Source of the DNA: Oscillospiraceae bacterium
Lineage (GTDB): Bacteria; Bacillota; Clostridia; Oscillospirales; Ruminococcaceae
DNA: 64,000 nt
Direction of reading: 5' to 3'
Assembly: GCA_020054675.1 (NCBI GenBank)
Contig: JAIHAL010000008.1
Location: 1-64,000, forward strand
Below the pieces are notes generated by a model. It did not search any database. It saw nothing but the letters and a program-made list of their open reading frames with translations, and had not been told where the DNA came from. The first letter of the stretch is position 1. Each line of letters begins with the position of its first letter. This document shows, in pieces, positions 1-8,128 of this stretch. The translations under genes and the position numbers were made by a program.

Positions 1-165
1 GACGCATGAAAGCCCCGCAGGGCGGCGTCTTTTGCCTACTTTTCTTCGCTGGTGAAGAAAAGTAGGCAGGGGGTTATAAAAATTTATTATCTTTAAAAAT
101 CAAGAGGGGGGGACAGCGTCCCCCCATCTCTCAAAAAAGTAAAACCACAAAAACTAACAACTGAA
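1..165. repeat. Composite intergenic repeat, copy 1 (probably cut by window edge)
   Basis: No gene is visible before the tatD stop. The stretch holds three modules. The first is a GC-rich block followed by a perfect 14-bp hairpin (arms 34-47 and 54-67, loop GCTGGT). The second is a short GGGGGGAC/GTCCCCCC palindrome around 107-127. The third is an A-rich tail with an AAAAGTAAAACCAC motif running into CTAACAAC. The same modules occur in the same order, on the opposite strand, at 33,011-33,207. The tail module appears a third time near 54,032. The hairpins may also end transcription of metG-tatD. The function is unknown; this is a dispersed intergenic element rather than an insertion sequence, because no transposase or coding capacity is seen. 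Confidence 0.8.
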
Positions 166-182
166 ATACGAAATTTTAAAAA

Positions 183-959
183 TCAATCCAAAATATCAAT
201 GTTAAAAAGCCTGCAAGTATTCTCCTTGCACATGACAAGCACTTCATCGGCGGTTTTTCCCTTTATTTCGCCGATTTTTGCGGCAATATATGGAATCATC
301 GTGCTGTCGCAACGCTTTCCTCTAAACGGCTCCGGCGCCATATACGGACAATCCGTTTCCAAAAGAAGCCTGTCGTCCGGAACTGCCGCAACCGCCTCCA
401 CCGCCTTTTTTGCATTTTTAAACGTCACGACGCCCGTAAAGCTTATATACATCCCAAGCGCCAAAACTTCCCTTGCAGTTTCGGCAGAACCGGAAAAGCA
501 ATGCATCACCCCGCGCGGAGTGTATTTTCTAAGCAGCTTCATGCAGTCCTCGGTAGCATCCCTTGAATGTATTATTACAGGAAGCCCCAGCCGCTGCGCC
601 AAGATAAGCTGATTTTCAAAAACCTCCATTTGCAGCTCCCTGTTGAAGTTTTCGTAATGGTAATCAAGCCCTATCTCGCCTATCGCCACAACTTTTTTGC
701 TTGACTTTGCCATATCTTCAAGCTGCCTTATATAATCCGACGGAAGATTTTCAACCACTTCGGGATGAATTCCCACGCTTGTGTACATAAACGGATATTT
801 CCCGCTGTACTCAACCCCAAAGCGTGAGGTTTCAAGGTCCGAACCCGCATGCAAAAGCCCTGCAATGCCTTTTCCCGGCATTGAGGCGAGTATTTCCTCC
901 CTGTCCTCATCAAACCTTTCATCGGAATAATGACAATGTGAATCAAAAATATTGCGCAT
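183..959 (-). CDS. tatD: TatD family metal-dependent hydrolase (DNase)
   Basis: A 258-residue TIM-barrel metallohydrolase of the TatD/YcfH family, thought to act as a 3'-5' nuclease in the cytoplasm. Visible family motifs are the N-terminal metal ligand pair in FDSHCHYSD, the GEIGLDYHY segment, PVIIHSRDA, GVMHCFSGS and the late LLLETDCPYMAP. The start is the ATG at 959: it has a GAGGGA site 7 bases upstream and begins directly with the domain, whereas a longer reading from 1007 adds 16 residues and has no good ribosome site. It lies 49 bp downstream of metG on the same strand, a common metG-tatD pairing in Firmicutes, so it is probably co-transcribed. Family assignment is secure; the physiological substrate is not known. 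Confidence 0.93.
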   Translation of the reverse strand: MRNIFDSHCHYSDERFDEDREEILASMPGKGIAGLLHAGSDLETSRFGVEYSGKYPFMYTSVGIHPEVVENLPSDYIRQLEDMAKSSKKVVAIGEIGLDYHYENFNRELQMEVFENQLILAQRLGLPVIIHSRDATEDCMKLLRKYTPRGVMHCFSGSAETAREVLALGMYISFTGVVTFKNAKKAVEAVAAVPDDRLLLETDCPYMAPEPFRGKRCDSTMIPYIAAKIGEIKGKTADEVLVMCKENTCRLFNIDILD

Positions 960-1008
960 AAAAATCCCTCGCTTCAAAAATAAAGGCCGCCTAAGGAGCG
1001 GCCCCATG

Positions 1009-2967
1009 TTATCTTATTTTAGCGCCGCAAGGCAAATCCTGGTCAGGAAAAACAACCTTTGCGGAACCATCGGGAGCATCCGCGGCAAGAATCATGCCGT
1101 TGCTTTCAACCCCTCTTAATTTGACAGGCTTTAAGTTTGCCACAACGATAATCTTTTTGCCGACCAAATCCTCTGCGGAATACCACTCGGCAATGCCCGA
1201 AACGACCTGCCTTCCGCCCATTCCGTCATCAAGCTTCAAGCAAAGCAGTTTGTCCGATTTTGGAACCTTTTCGCAGGAAAGCACCTTTGCCACCCTGAGC
1301 TCAACCTTTGCAAAATCATCTATTGTAATTTCATCGGCAAGCACGATTTCCTGCTTTGCTTCTTCGGTCTTTTTCTCCACAGCCGGATTCTGCGCGGCAA
1401 GAAGAGCGTTAAGCTCGTCTATTTCCTTTTCAAGGTCAATCCTCGGGAAAAGCACCTCTCCTTTTTTAACGGCGATTTCTCCGCCGAGAGCCCCAAACTT
1501 CAAGGCATTTTCCCACTTTACAACATCTCCAGAGGCGCCTATCTGCTCCCAGATTTTCGGCATTGTAAAAGGCATTACCGGATAGAGCAGCACCGAAACA
1601 ATCCTTATTGTTTCAAGCAAATTATAAAGAACAGCCGCAAGACGTGCCCTGCCGCTTTCGCTTTCATCCTTTGCAAGCACCCACGGCGCAGTTTCGTCAA
1701 TATACTTGTTTGCCCTTGAAACAACCTTCAATATTTCCGAAAGCCCAAAGGAAAACTGGCAGTTTTCAAATGCCGTTTCGGCAATCTTTCCGACTTCCCC
1801 GGCCATTTGCTTCAATTCATTGTCCATAGGGTCGTCTTTTCTTCCCGCCGGAAGCTTTCCGTCAAAATATTTAAGCACCATTGCCACCGTTCTGGAAACA
1901 AGGTTCCCAAGGTCGTTTGCAAGGTCGCTGTTTATGCGGTTTATCATTATTTCATTTGAAAATGCGCAGTCGGAGCCAAAAGGCATTTCCCTCAAAAGAT
2001 GGTACCTCACCGCGTCCACGCCATACCTATCCGCAAGTATAAACGGGTCTATCACATTGCCGGTGGATTTGCCCATTTTTGCGCCGTTAAAGGTTATCCA
2101 GCCATGCCCGTAAACCTTTTTGGGAAGCGGCAAATCAAGCGCCATAAGCATTGCGGGCCATATGATTGAGTGGAACCTCACGATTTCCTTTGCCATCATG
2201 TGGATATCCGCAGGCCAATACTTTTCAAAATCATTATAGGCATCGTTTTTGTATCCAAGAGCCGTAATGTAGTTTGAAAGCGCATCAATCCAAACATAAA
2301 CCACATGCCCCTCGTCAAAATCAACCGGCACGCCCCATTTAAAGCTTGTCCTTGAAACACAAAGGTCTTCAAGCCCGGGCTTTATGAAATTGTTAACCAT
2401 TTCGTTCACTCTTGACGGCGGCTGCAAAAATTCCGGATTTTCTGTGAGCAGTTTTTCAAGCCTTTCGCCAAATTCCGAAAGCTTAAAGAAATATGCCTCC
2501 TCGCGTGCGTCGACAACTTCCCTGCCGCAGTCGGGGCATTTGCCGTCAACAAGCTGGCTTTCCGTCCAAAAGCTCTCGCACGGAGTACAGTATTTGCCCG
2601 CATATTCGCCCTTGTATATATATCCCTTGTCGTAAAGCTCCTTGAAGATTTTCTGCACGGACTCCACATGATAAGGGTCAGTCGTGCGTATGAACCTGTC
2701 ATAGGTTATGCCCATTCTTTCCCAAAGCACTTTAAACCTTGCAACAATATCGTCAACGTACTTTTGAGGTTCAACGCCGGCCTCCTTAGCCTTCTTTTCA
2801 ATCTTCTGGCCGTGCTCGTCCGTTCCTGTCAAAAACATCACATCATACCCCTGCATTCGCTTCATCCTTGCGATTGCATCGCAGGCAAGCGTTGTATAGC
2901 AGTGCCCTATATGCGGGTTGCCGGATGGGTAATAAATAGGGGTAGTAATGTAATAAGGTTTTGACAT
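1009..2967 (-). CDS. metG: Methionyl-tRNA synthetase
   Basis: Charges tRNA-Met in the cytoplasm. The 652-residue protein shows the class I signature HIGH at residues 19-22, a KMSKS loop in the variant KMGKS near residue 298, and a CxxC...CxxC zinc knuckle (CTPC, then CPDC) in the connective peptide. The C-terminal 110 residues form the EMAP-like tRNA-binding domain (VELRVAKV, SDKLLCLKLD, VVSGIA), which makes this the dimeric long form. The ATG follows an AAGGAGG site. The gene is preceded by a roughly 430-nt region with two sigma-A promoters, a U-tailed hairpin and a GCCGCGG hairpin, so expression is probably controlled in the leader. tatD follows. Confidence 0.97.
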   Translation of the reverse strand: MSKPYYITTPIYYPSGNPHIGHCYTTLACDAIARMKRMQGYDVMFLTGTDEHGQKIEKKAKEAGVEPQKYVDDIVARFKVLWERMGITYDRFIRTTDPYHVESVQKIFKELYDKGYIYKGEYAGKYCTPCESFWTESQLVDGKCPDCGREVVDAREEAYFFKLSEFGERLEKLLTENPEFLQPPSRVNEMVNNFIKPGLEDLCVSRTSFKWGVPVDFDEGHVVYVWIDALSNYITALGYKNDAYNDFEKYWPADIHMMAKEIVRFHSIIWPAMLMALDLPLPKKVYGHGWITFNGAKMGKSTGNVIDPFILADRYGVDAVRYHLLREMPFGSDCAFSNEIMINRINSDLANDLGNLVSRTVAMVLKYFDGKLPAGRKDDPMDNELKQMAGEVGKIAETAFENCQFSFGLSEILKVVSRANKYIDETAPWVLAKDESESGRARLAAVLYNLLETIRIVSVLLYPVMPFTMPKIWEQIGASGDVVKWENALKFGALGGEIAVKKGEVLFPRIDLEKEIDELNALLAAQNPAVEKKTEEAKQEIVLADEITIDDFAKVELRVAKVLSCEKVPKSDKLLCLKLDDGMGGRQVVSGIAEWYSAEDLVGKKIIVVANLKPVKLRGVESNGMILAADAPDGSAKVVFPDQDLPCGAKIR

Positions 2968-2975
2968 GTTTTTTC

Positions 2976-3071
2976 CTCCTTAAAGACCGCAGCCGCGGTT
3001 TTTTATAAAAAGCCGCGGCTTTATCCGCGGCGTTTTGTCCGTCAAAAAAAATGCAGGACCACAGCCCTGCA
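2976..3071 (-). promoter_or_regulatory. metG leader: intrinsic terminator plus RBS-proximal hairpin
   Basis: On the minus strand TGCAGG-loop-CCTGCA (3052-3071) is followed by eight U residues (3044-3051), a typical intrinsic terminator placed about 80 nt before metG. Between it and the ribosome site lie three CCGCGG-bearing segments; AGCCGCGG and CCGCGGCT can pair into a strong hairpin next to AAGGAGG. The T-box consensus (AGGGTGGNACCGCG) and the S-box core are not present. The arrangement suggests transcription attenuation or translational control of metG, mechanism unknown. Confidence 0.6.
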
Positions 3072-3173
3072 AAACCCAAATAAAATCAGTAAAATATGTG
3101 TAGAACAAAAGAAAGGAGACAACAAAACGGATGTTAAACTATTAGGAATTATACGAATTCTAACATCACCTAT

Positions 3174-3202
3174 ATTATACATTATAAAAACGCATCCGTC
3201 AA
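3174..3202 (-). promoter_or_regulatory. Sigma-A promoter, proximal, metG
   Basis: TTGACG (-35, 3197-3202) and TATAAT (-10, 3174-3179) with a 17-bp spacer on the minus strand. Predicted transcription would start about 200 nt before metG and pass through a GATGTTA/TAACATC hairpin and the terminator at 3044-3071. Confidence 0.75.
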
Positions 3203-3396
3203 CATCCGTTTAGAGGATTTAAATGTCGAATTTTAAACTTTGTATAGTTGCACAATTTTGCAAAGATAATTTCTATGTTTGATAAGCGTTTTCACTTTAT
3301 ATTTTTGCGAATTTTTTGCCTTTTATTCTACATATTATATAAAATTAACGTTTTTTAATTATCAAATGTGCCATCGTTTCAAAATGAGATGATAGT

Positions 3397-3425
3397 ATTA
3401 TACTTTATTTTCCCAAAAATGTCAA
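3397..3425 (-). promoter_or_regulatory. Sigma-A promoter, distal, reading toward metG
   Basis: Consensus TTGACA (3420-3425) and TATAAT (3397-3402) with a 17-bp spacer on the minus strand. No gene lies between it and metG other than a nine-codon reading frame without a ribosome site, so it would give a roughly 420-nt leader or an independent small RNA ending at 3044. Confidence 0.75.
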
Positions 3426-3507
3426 GCAAAATATTTTTTAAAAGGAAGCGGCGGCAGAATTTCCGCCGCCGCCGCAAACCCATGCATTCAAACTAGTTCA
3501 GTCCGGC

Positions 3508-3714
3508 TTAGTCATTTTCGACAAGCCTGTGTCCTTTAAAAAACAGCGAAATACACCATATCGCAGAAAGTGCGACAAGGATGTAAATCACCCTGCTGAT
3601 AATGGCTGCCGACCCGCCGAAAAGCCAAGCTATGACGTCAACTTGAAAAATTCCGACAAGGCCCCAGTTAAATCCGCCTATAATCAGCAGTGCCAGCGCA
3701 AGCCTATCCAACAT
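3508..3714 (-). CDS. DUF378 (YuzA-type) small membrane protein
   Basis: A 68-residue protein with two predicted membrane helices: LALALLIIGGFNWGLVGIF and IISRVIYILVALSAIWCIS. The GGFNWGLVG motif and the overall length match the DUF378 family, whose role is unknown. The ATG at 3714 has a GAGGT site. It stands alone, followed by a GC-rich hairpin terminator (3446-3476). Confidence 0.85.
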   Translation of the reverse strand: MLDRLALALLIIGGFNWGLVGIFQVDVIAWLFGGSAAIISRVIYILVALSAIWCISLFFKGHRLVEND

Positions 3715-3925
3715 ATTTTTTTACCTCGCTCGGTATTTTTGCAAACCCCAAAAACGCCATGCGCAAACACACATTTGCGTTTCAGAATTTATTATTGCTT
3801 TTAAAAAATTTTTTATTCATCTTTGCCATATTAAACTCATTGTTATGATGTATAATTTTTTTAAAGTTTTTTGTGCATTCATCCAAAAATTCTTTTTTAA
3901 AAAAATTTTTGTCACGAAACGGCTT

Positions 3926-3937
3926 AAACGTACGTTT
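3926..3937. promoter_or_regulatory. Perfect palindrome AAACGTACGTTT upstream of secreted-protein gene
   Basis: A 12-bp perfect palindrome 53 bp before the start of the gene at 3990, directly upstream of a possible -10-like ATTATA segment. It could be an operator for a dimeric regulator. There is no other evidence of function. Confidence 0.3.
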
Positions 3938-3989
3938 TATTTAACGGTACAAAAATTATACCGGAATTTTTAAAACGGAGGGATTTTCT

Positions 3990-4433
3990 ATGCGGGTCAA
4001 AAAAATTGCGGCTGTTCTCACGGGCATAATCACCTTTTTCTCCGGCATTGCAAGCATCAGCGCGGCGGATGTTGACGACATCGCCCAAGCGGACTCACCC
4101 TTGTTTTCCATCATGCTCTCCTACACAAGCTCCACTATAACAAATTTCAGAATTTCAAACGGAACCGGAATCGGCCTTGCTTCGGTCGACGGATACGAAG
4201 GCAAGGTGACGCAAATCAAGATTTACAGCTACATACAAAGATACGCAAACTCAACCAACGGCTGGGTGAATTATGACAACTGGATAGACAGCACAACAAA
4301 TTACTATCTTGACGTATCGCATACCTCCTCACTTATGAAAGGCTATGATTACAGGTTTAAAGCCGTATATTACGTTTATTCCGGCAACGATTATGAAAGG
4401 CTCATAGATTACGGTCCGACGCTCCACTACTAA
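3990..4433 (+). CDS. Secreted protein of unknown function (147 aa)
   Basis: Begins with a clear Sec signal peptide (basic MRVKK, hydrophobic core, likely cleavage after SISAA near residue 25). The remaining 120 residues are rich in Tyr, Ser, Thr and Asn and look like one all-beta domain (IKIYSYIQRY, YYLDVSHTSS, YDYRFKAVYYVYSG). The layout is loosely like the small secreted DUF6147-type proteins of Firmicutes, but I cannot confirm that by eye. The start has a GGAGGG site. A second secreted protein follows 37 bp downstream, so the two are likely a transcription unit. Possible roles include surface binding; none is shown. Confidence 0.8.
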   Translation: MRVKKIAAVLTGIITFFSGIASISAADVDDIAQADSPLFSIMLSYTSSTITNFRISNGTGIGLASVDGYEGKVTQIKIYSYIQRYANSTNGWVNYDNWIDSTTNYYLDVSHTSSLMKGYDYRFKAVYYVYSGNDYERLIDYGPTLHY

Positions 4434-4470
4434 TCTTTATAAAACAGTTTGCTGAAAAGGAAATTCAAAA

Positions 4471-5280
4471 ATGAACAGGGAAATCATCGCAATATTTATT
4501 TCTATTTTTGCTTGTTTAATTTATCCGCAGCAGTTTTATGCCAAAGTTCCGCAAAAGGCAAATTTTGAGGCGCTTTCAGATTCTTCCGACTATAAGGAAA
4601 TAACTTCGCTTGAAGAAGAGATTCTTTTTCTTATAAACAGGCATCGGGATGAGCTTCCGCGTGAGGCGCAAAAGGAAGACATTGATTTTTCAAAGGCGGA
4701 AAAAATCTATCGTATAAATGATTTAACGGTCTTTAAGGAAAAACCGTCCTCGCTGATTTTGGATTCCATTGAAAAAAACGAGTACATATGGCGGCTCCCC
4801 GTAAATGTTGGAAATTTGACGATAGAAGTTTATTTTTCTCGCCCGCAAACAGGCACCTGGACTGTCAGCAGTATAAACCTGCATCCCGAATGCCCGTTTT
4901 ATAAGGATATCGCACAATCAATTTTAACTTCACACGAATCTTCCCCAAAGTGCTATGCGGTAACTCTGGTAAAAAATAAGGATTTTGGCATAGCGGCAAT
5001 ATGCTTTTGGGGCGAATCCGCGGATTATTTAATCCCCCTCAACGACAGCCCTGGAAGAAAATTTTTTAACGCGGATATAATTAGCTATTCCGATGCCATT
5101 TCCCTGATGGACACAAACCATTATAAAGGTTTTTTTAAAAAAGCTCAACTTCAAACTAAAGCTGACAATGAAAAGCTTGATTTTCCTTCAGAAACCTTCA
5201 AAATAATGGCAGGAGGCCTTTCGCTTTTGATTATAGTCTTTTCAGCGGCCAAAAAGAAAATAACCACAATAGAAAAGTAA
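4471..5280 (+). CDS. Secreted or membrane-anchored protein of unknown function (269 aa)
   Basis: N-terminal signal-like hydrophobic stretch (IIAIFISIFACLIYP) and a C-terminal hydrophobic segment (residues about 245-260, MAGGLSLLIIVFSAA) followed by a basic tail KKKITTIEK. This topology fits an extracellular domain anchored at its C terminus. The middle is mixed alpha/beta without a motif I recognise. The start has an AAGGAAA site. It follows the secreted protein at 3990 and ends at a strong bidirectional terminator. The gene appears intact. Function unknown. Confidence 0.78.
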   Translation: MNREIIAIFISIFACLIYPQQFYAKVPQKANFEALSDSSDYKEITSLEEEILFLINRHRDELPREAQKEDIDFSKAEKIYRINDLTVFKEKPSSLILDSIEKNEYIWRLPVNVGNLTIEVYFSRPQTGTWTVSSINLHPECPFYKDIAQSILTSHESSPKCYAVTLVKNKDFGIAAICFWGESADYLIPLNDSPGRKFFNADIISYSDAISLMDTNHYKGFFKKAQLQTKADNEKLDFPSETFKIMAGGLSLLIIVFSAAKKKITTIEK

Positions 5281-5281
5281 A

Positions 5282-5313
5282 AAAATCCTGCCTAAAACGG
5301 CAGGATTTTTTAT
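5282..5313. terminator. Bidirectional intrinsic terminator
   Basis: AATCCTGCC-TAAAAC-GGCAGGATT hairpin with A-run on the left and T-run on the right, between convergent genes. It serves both the secreted-protein pair and the transglutaminase cluster; its right edge overlaps the stop codon at 5310. Confidence 0.9.
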
Positions 5314-6572
5314 TGATTGTTTGGGAATATTTCAAGCTGGATTATGTTTAAATTTTCAAACTGGGATATTATGTATTTTTTTACGCTGTCTTTGGGAGTT
5401 ACGTTCTCGTCGTATATGTCCTTGTCATCCCTCAGCTTTTTAAGCGTTTCTTCGTAAAGCTCGTGGCTGGAAAGCTTTAGCCTTATAAATTTTTTCCCTG
5501 TTTTAAGGGAGTACTGCACCTGATTTGCAATAATCTTCTTTGCCTGCTCATAGCTTTCGGCATAATATCCATAATAAATAAAATAATTGTATTTGTTTGA
5601 ATTCGTCTGCGGGATTGGAAAAAGGTCGTTGTTTACGACTAAATCCACTCCCGCTTCATTGTTTTTGTAAAGAAAATAATTATACTGTATGTAATAGTCC
5701 GGATTTTTTTCCTCTCCGTCATAAGGCGGGTCGTCCCATGTGGTATCGATATTGTACCAATTTCCGTCAAGCTTAACCATGTTCCACAAATGGTCCTCGC
5801 CGTTATAGCTTCCCGTAACGAAAAGATTTTCAATTCCGACCTTGTTGCAAAGCAGGGCAAAGGCTTTTGCATATCCCTCGCAAAGCGCCTGTCCCCCGAC
5901 CAAAGGCCCGTAGGGAGTTGCCCCATATTTATAATTCAAGCTGTAATCCGTGCTGAGCACAATCGTATCATGAAAAACCTTGATTTTTGCTTCGGGAGTC
6001 GCATCAGCCGGCAATCTCATTAAAATTTCCGAAACCTTTTGGTCCACCTGCCGGTTTAAGTTTTCCACTTCCGTTTTAGTGAAATCGTATGCCAAATCCA
6101 CTGCCGTAACCATTCCGGTGGCCTGTATCACATGGGCGTTATATTCCCTGCTGATGTAGTAAAGGTCAACCTCCTCAAGCCTCATCAGCGAGATTATTTT
6201 TATTACATCCTCTCTGGAAAGCCGCTTTTTAAGCACGACATTTGTCTGAAAGGCTCTTGCCGCGGCGGCAATCTGGTCATAGACCGTTTTTTCATCGGCG
6301 TTAAGCAAATAATATCCATACCTGCTTGAACATATATCAGGTATGTCGCTCCAAAAAACCGTCGGCAGATAAGTGGTGGCCTCGGTTTGGACTGTCGTTT
6401 CACTTTCCTTAGGAGCTTTTGCGCTTTGGGAAACGGTTTCCGTAAAAGTAACCGATGCTTTGGTTGTTTCCTGCGGCAATGAGCTGTCTGACGAAGAACT
6501 CTGCTCCCTTTCACAGGCGCTGAGTCCGATTGCCAAAGATAAAACAAGTGCCGCTGCCGCCGATTTTTTCAC
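5310..6572 (-). CDS. Transglutaminase-like domain lipoprotein 1
   Basis: A 420-residue exported lipoprotein. The signal peptide ends in lipobox LSAC with Cys20 as the lipidated residue. A Ser/Thr/Glu-rich linker (21-70) follows, then an alpha/beta region and a transglutaminase/protease-like core with an intact Cys231-His261-Asp276 triad in the motifs QALCEGYAKA, GEDHLWNMVK and WYNIDTTWDDP. About 120 further residues form a C-terminal region shared with the three paralogues upstream. Bacterial proteins of this fold are usually predicted peptidases or cross-linking enzymes at the cell surface; the substrate here is unknown. It is the last of four tandem paralogues and ends at a terminator. Confidence 0.88.
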   Translation of the reverse strand: MKKSAAAALVLSLAIGLSACEREQSSSSDSSLPQETTKASVTFTETVSQSAKAPKESETTVQTEATTYLPTVFWSDIPDICSSRYGYYLLNADEKTVYDQIAAAARAFQTNVVLKKRLSREDVIKIISLMRLEEVDLYYISREYNAHVIQATGMVTAVDLAYDFTKTEVENLNRQVDQKVSEILMRLPADATPEAKIKVFHDTIVLSTDYSLNYKYGATPYGPLVGGQALCEGYAKAFALLCNKVGIENLFVTGSYNGEDHLWNMVKLDGNWYNIDTTWDDPPYDGEEKNPDYYIQYNYFLYKNNEAGVDLVVNNDLFPIPQTNSNKYNYFIYYGYYAESYEQAKKIIANQVQYSLKTGKKFIRLKLSSHELYEETLKKLRDDKDIYDENVTPKDSVKKYIISQFENLNIIQLEIFPNNQ

Positions 6573-6606
6573 GCCGTTCCCCCCTTTTGCGCCTTTTGCA
6601 AAAAAA

Positions 6607-8049
6607 TTAGCTTAAAATAAAGTTTATCACTCTTGTTTCGCTGTTTGCCGTAAGCTTTACCGAAAGGTTGAATTTATTTTGAACCTGCGAGTTTGCCTGC
6701 CTTATGATTGAGGAAATTCCGTTTTGCGTTATCAAAGACTGATAGACCTCATTATATACCTGCGTATTGGCGCATTTTACCCTGACATATCTGTTGCCGC
6801 TGGCGGCCGCGCTCACAATCTGGTTAAATAAAATCTGCTGGGCATCCGCAAGCGAATTTGCAAGAAATCCGTTCTTTACGAAATAGTTTTCATCAGTTGC
6901 AAAAGCATCCGGAAGCGGAACGTATCCGCTGTAAATCTGCCTTGCGCTCAAATCGGAATTAGTCACGTTAAAATAATCATAAAAAACAAGGTCAGGATAT
7001 GCCGCTTTATCCGGGTCGTCCCATGTTACGTCAATATTGTACCAAACGCCGTTGAGCTTAACCATATTCCACATATGGTCCTCTTTTGCGTACCCTGTTA
7101 CGAAGGCATTTTCAATGCCCACCTTATTGCAGAGCAATGCCATTGCATGCGAATACCCTTGGCAAAGCGCCCTGCCGTTCACAAGAGCGCCGTATGCGGT
7201 CGAACCGAATTCCACATTTGCGTCATATGTGCAGTTTTTTATAATGGTGTCATGGAAATACTTAACTATGTCAAATGCCGTCATTGTCGGGGTAATTCCT
7301 GCAATTATACGGTTGGCCGCCTCTTCTGTCTGCTCGTTCATCCTGCTTATCTGGCTTTGTGGATAATCAAAAGAGATTTGCAGCCTTGTTGCCGGAGAAG
7401 TATCATACTTAAAGCTGTTTGAAAGATATTGAAGATTTATTTCCTCCATGTATATTGCAGAGTAAATTTTAGTTATATCATCAAGGCTGACCGGAGAATC
7501 AAAAGTCACTTGTGTTGTAAAAGACTTTGCCGCCGAAAGTATTTTGCTGTATACTTTTTTAAGCTCCGGGCTTAAATTGTTGTATGTATAGGTGGAATTA
7601 AGCGGTGAAAGCTTTTGCGCAACAACCTGTCCGGCCGTTGTAGTCTGAGGTGTTACAGAAAAAGAAATTTCAGTTTGCGAGGTTTCAGTTTGCGCCAAAG
7701 CGGGAACCTGCAAAATCTGCGCCACCGTCGCAGTCGGCTGCGTAACCGGAGCAGCAGTTGTCACAATAGCCGCAGTTTGGGAAAGCGTTGTAGTTTCCGG
7801 TGCCGGTGCAGTTGTCGCCGCCTCAGTTTTCGCTGTGGTTTGGGAAGTTGTTCCGGTAGTTGTCTGAGATGTTTGGGATGTGGTTTTTGATGGCTCGGTC
7901 TGTGAAAAAGTCGATATCGTGGTTTCAAGCAAAGCTTCTCCGGCGGCATAATCCTTTGAGGCGCTCGATGCGCCGCATGCCGAAAAAATTGCCGCCGAAA
8001 GAAGTGCAAAGGCTTTTATTAAATATTTTCCGCGAATTTTCATAATCAA
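6607..8049 (-). CDS. Transglutaminase-like domain lipoprotein 2
   Basis: A 480-residue lipoprotein with lipobox FSAC (Cys25). A long Thr/Gln/Ala-rich linker (about residues 45-145, repeated TTSQTT and QTT units) precedes the transglutaminase core. The triad is intact: Cys296 in RALCQGYSHA, His325 in KEDHMWNMVK and Asp340 in WYNIDVTWDDP. The start is probably the TTG at 8049, seven bases from an AGGTGG site; the ATG at 8043 is a second option. The gene is 34 bp from the next paralogue. The catalytic domain is conserved while the linker shares only composition, so the linker probably works as a flexible stalk. Substrate unknown. Confidence 0.88.
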   Translation of the reverse strand: MIMKIRGKYLIKAFALLSAAIFSACGASSASKDYAAGEALLETTISTFSQTEPSKTTSQTSQTTTGTTSQTTAKTEAATTAPAPETTTLSQTAAIVTTAAPVTQPTATVAQILQVPALAQTETSQTEISFSVTPQTTTAGQVVAQKLSPLNSTYTYNNLSPELKKVYSKILSAAKSFTTQVTFDSPVSLDDITKIYSAIYMEEINLQYLSNSFKYDTSPATRLQISFDYPQSQISRMNEQTEEAANRIIAGITPTMTAFDIVKYFHDTIIKNCTYDANVEFGSTAYGALVNGRALCQGYSHAMALLCNKVGIENAFVTGYAKEDHMWNMVKLNGVWYNIDVTWDDPDKAAYPDLVFYDYFNVTNSDLSARQIYSGYVPLPDAFATDENYFVKNGFLANSLADAQQILFNQIVSAAASGNRYVRVKCANTQVYNEVYQSLITQNGISSIIRQANSQVQNKFNLSVKLTANSETRVINFILS

Positions 8050-8128
8050 AAATCATCCACCTTTATAAAATAGGGAAAGTTTTGCGCACAAAATGCGCTT
8101 TACTTCCCCCATTTTAACACAATTCAAA

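Larger units (their letters stand above)
3072..3507. other. Intergenic region, no gene; two minus-strand promoters and a DUF378 terminator
   Basis: AT-rich stretch of 436 bp without a credible coding region on either strand. It contains the two promoters reading toward metG. At 3446-3476 there is a GCGGCGGC/GCCGCCGC hairpin that on the minus strand is followed by TTCCTTTT and probably terminates the DUF378 gene. Confidence 0.7.

Noticed and set aside
1-182. Insertion sequence or mobile element end
   Set aside because: No transposase, target duplication or terminal inverted repeats are visible; the match to 33 kb is a small non-coding repeat.
2968-3200. T-box or SAM riboswitch before metG
   Set aside because: The T-box consensus AGGGTGGNACCGCG and the S-box core are not present on the leader strand.
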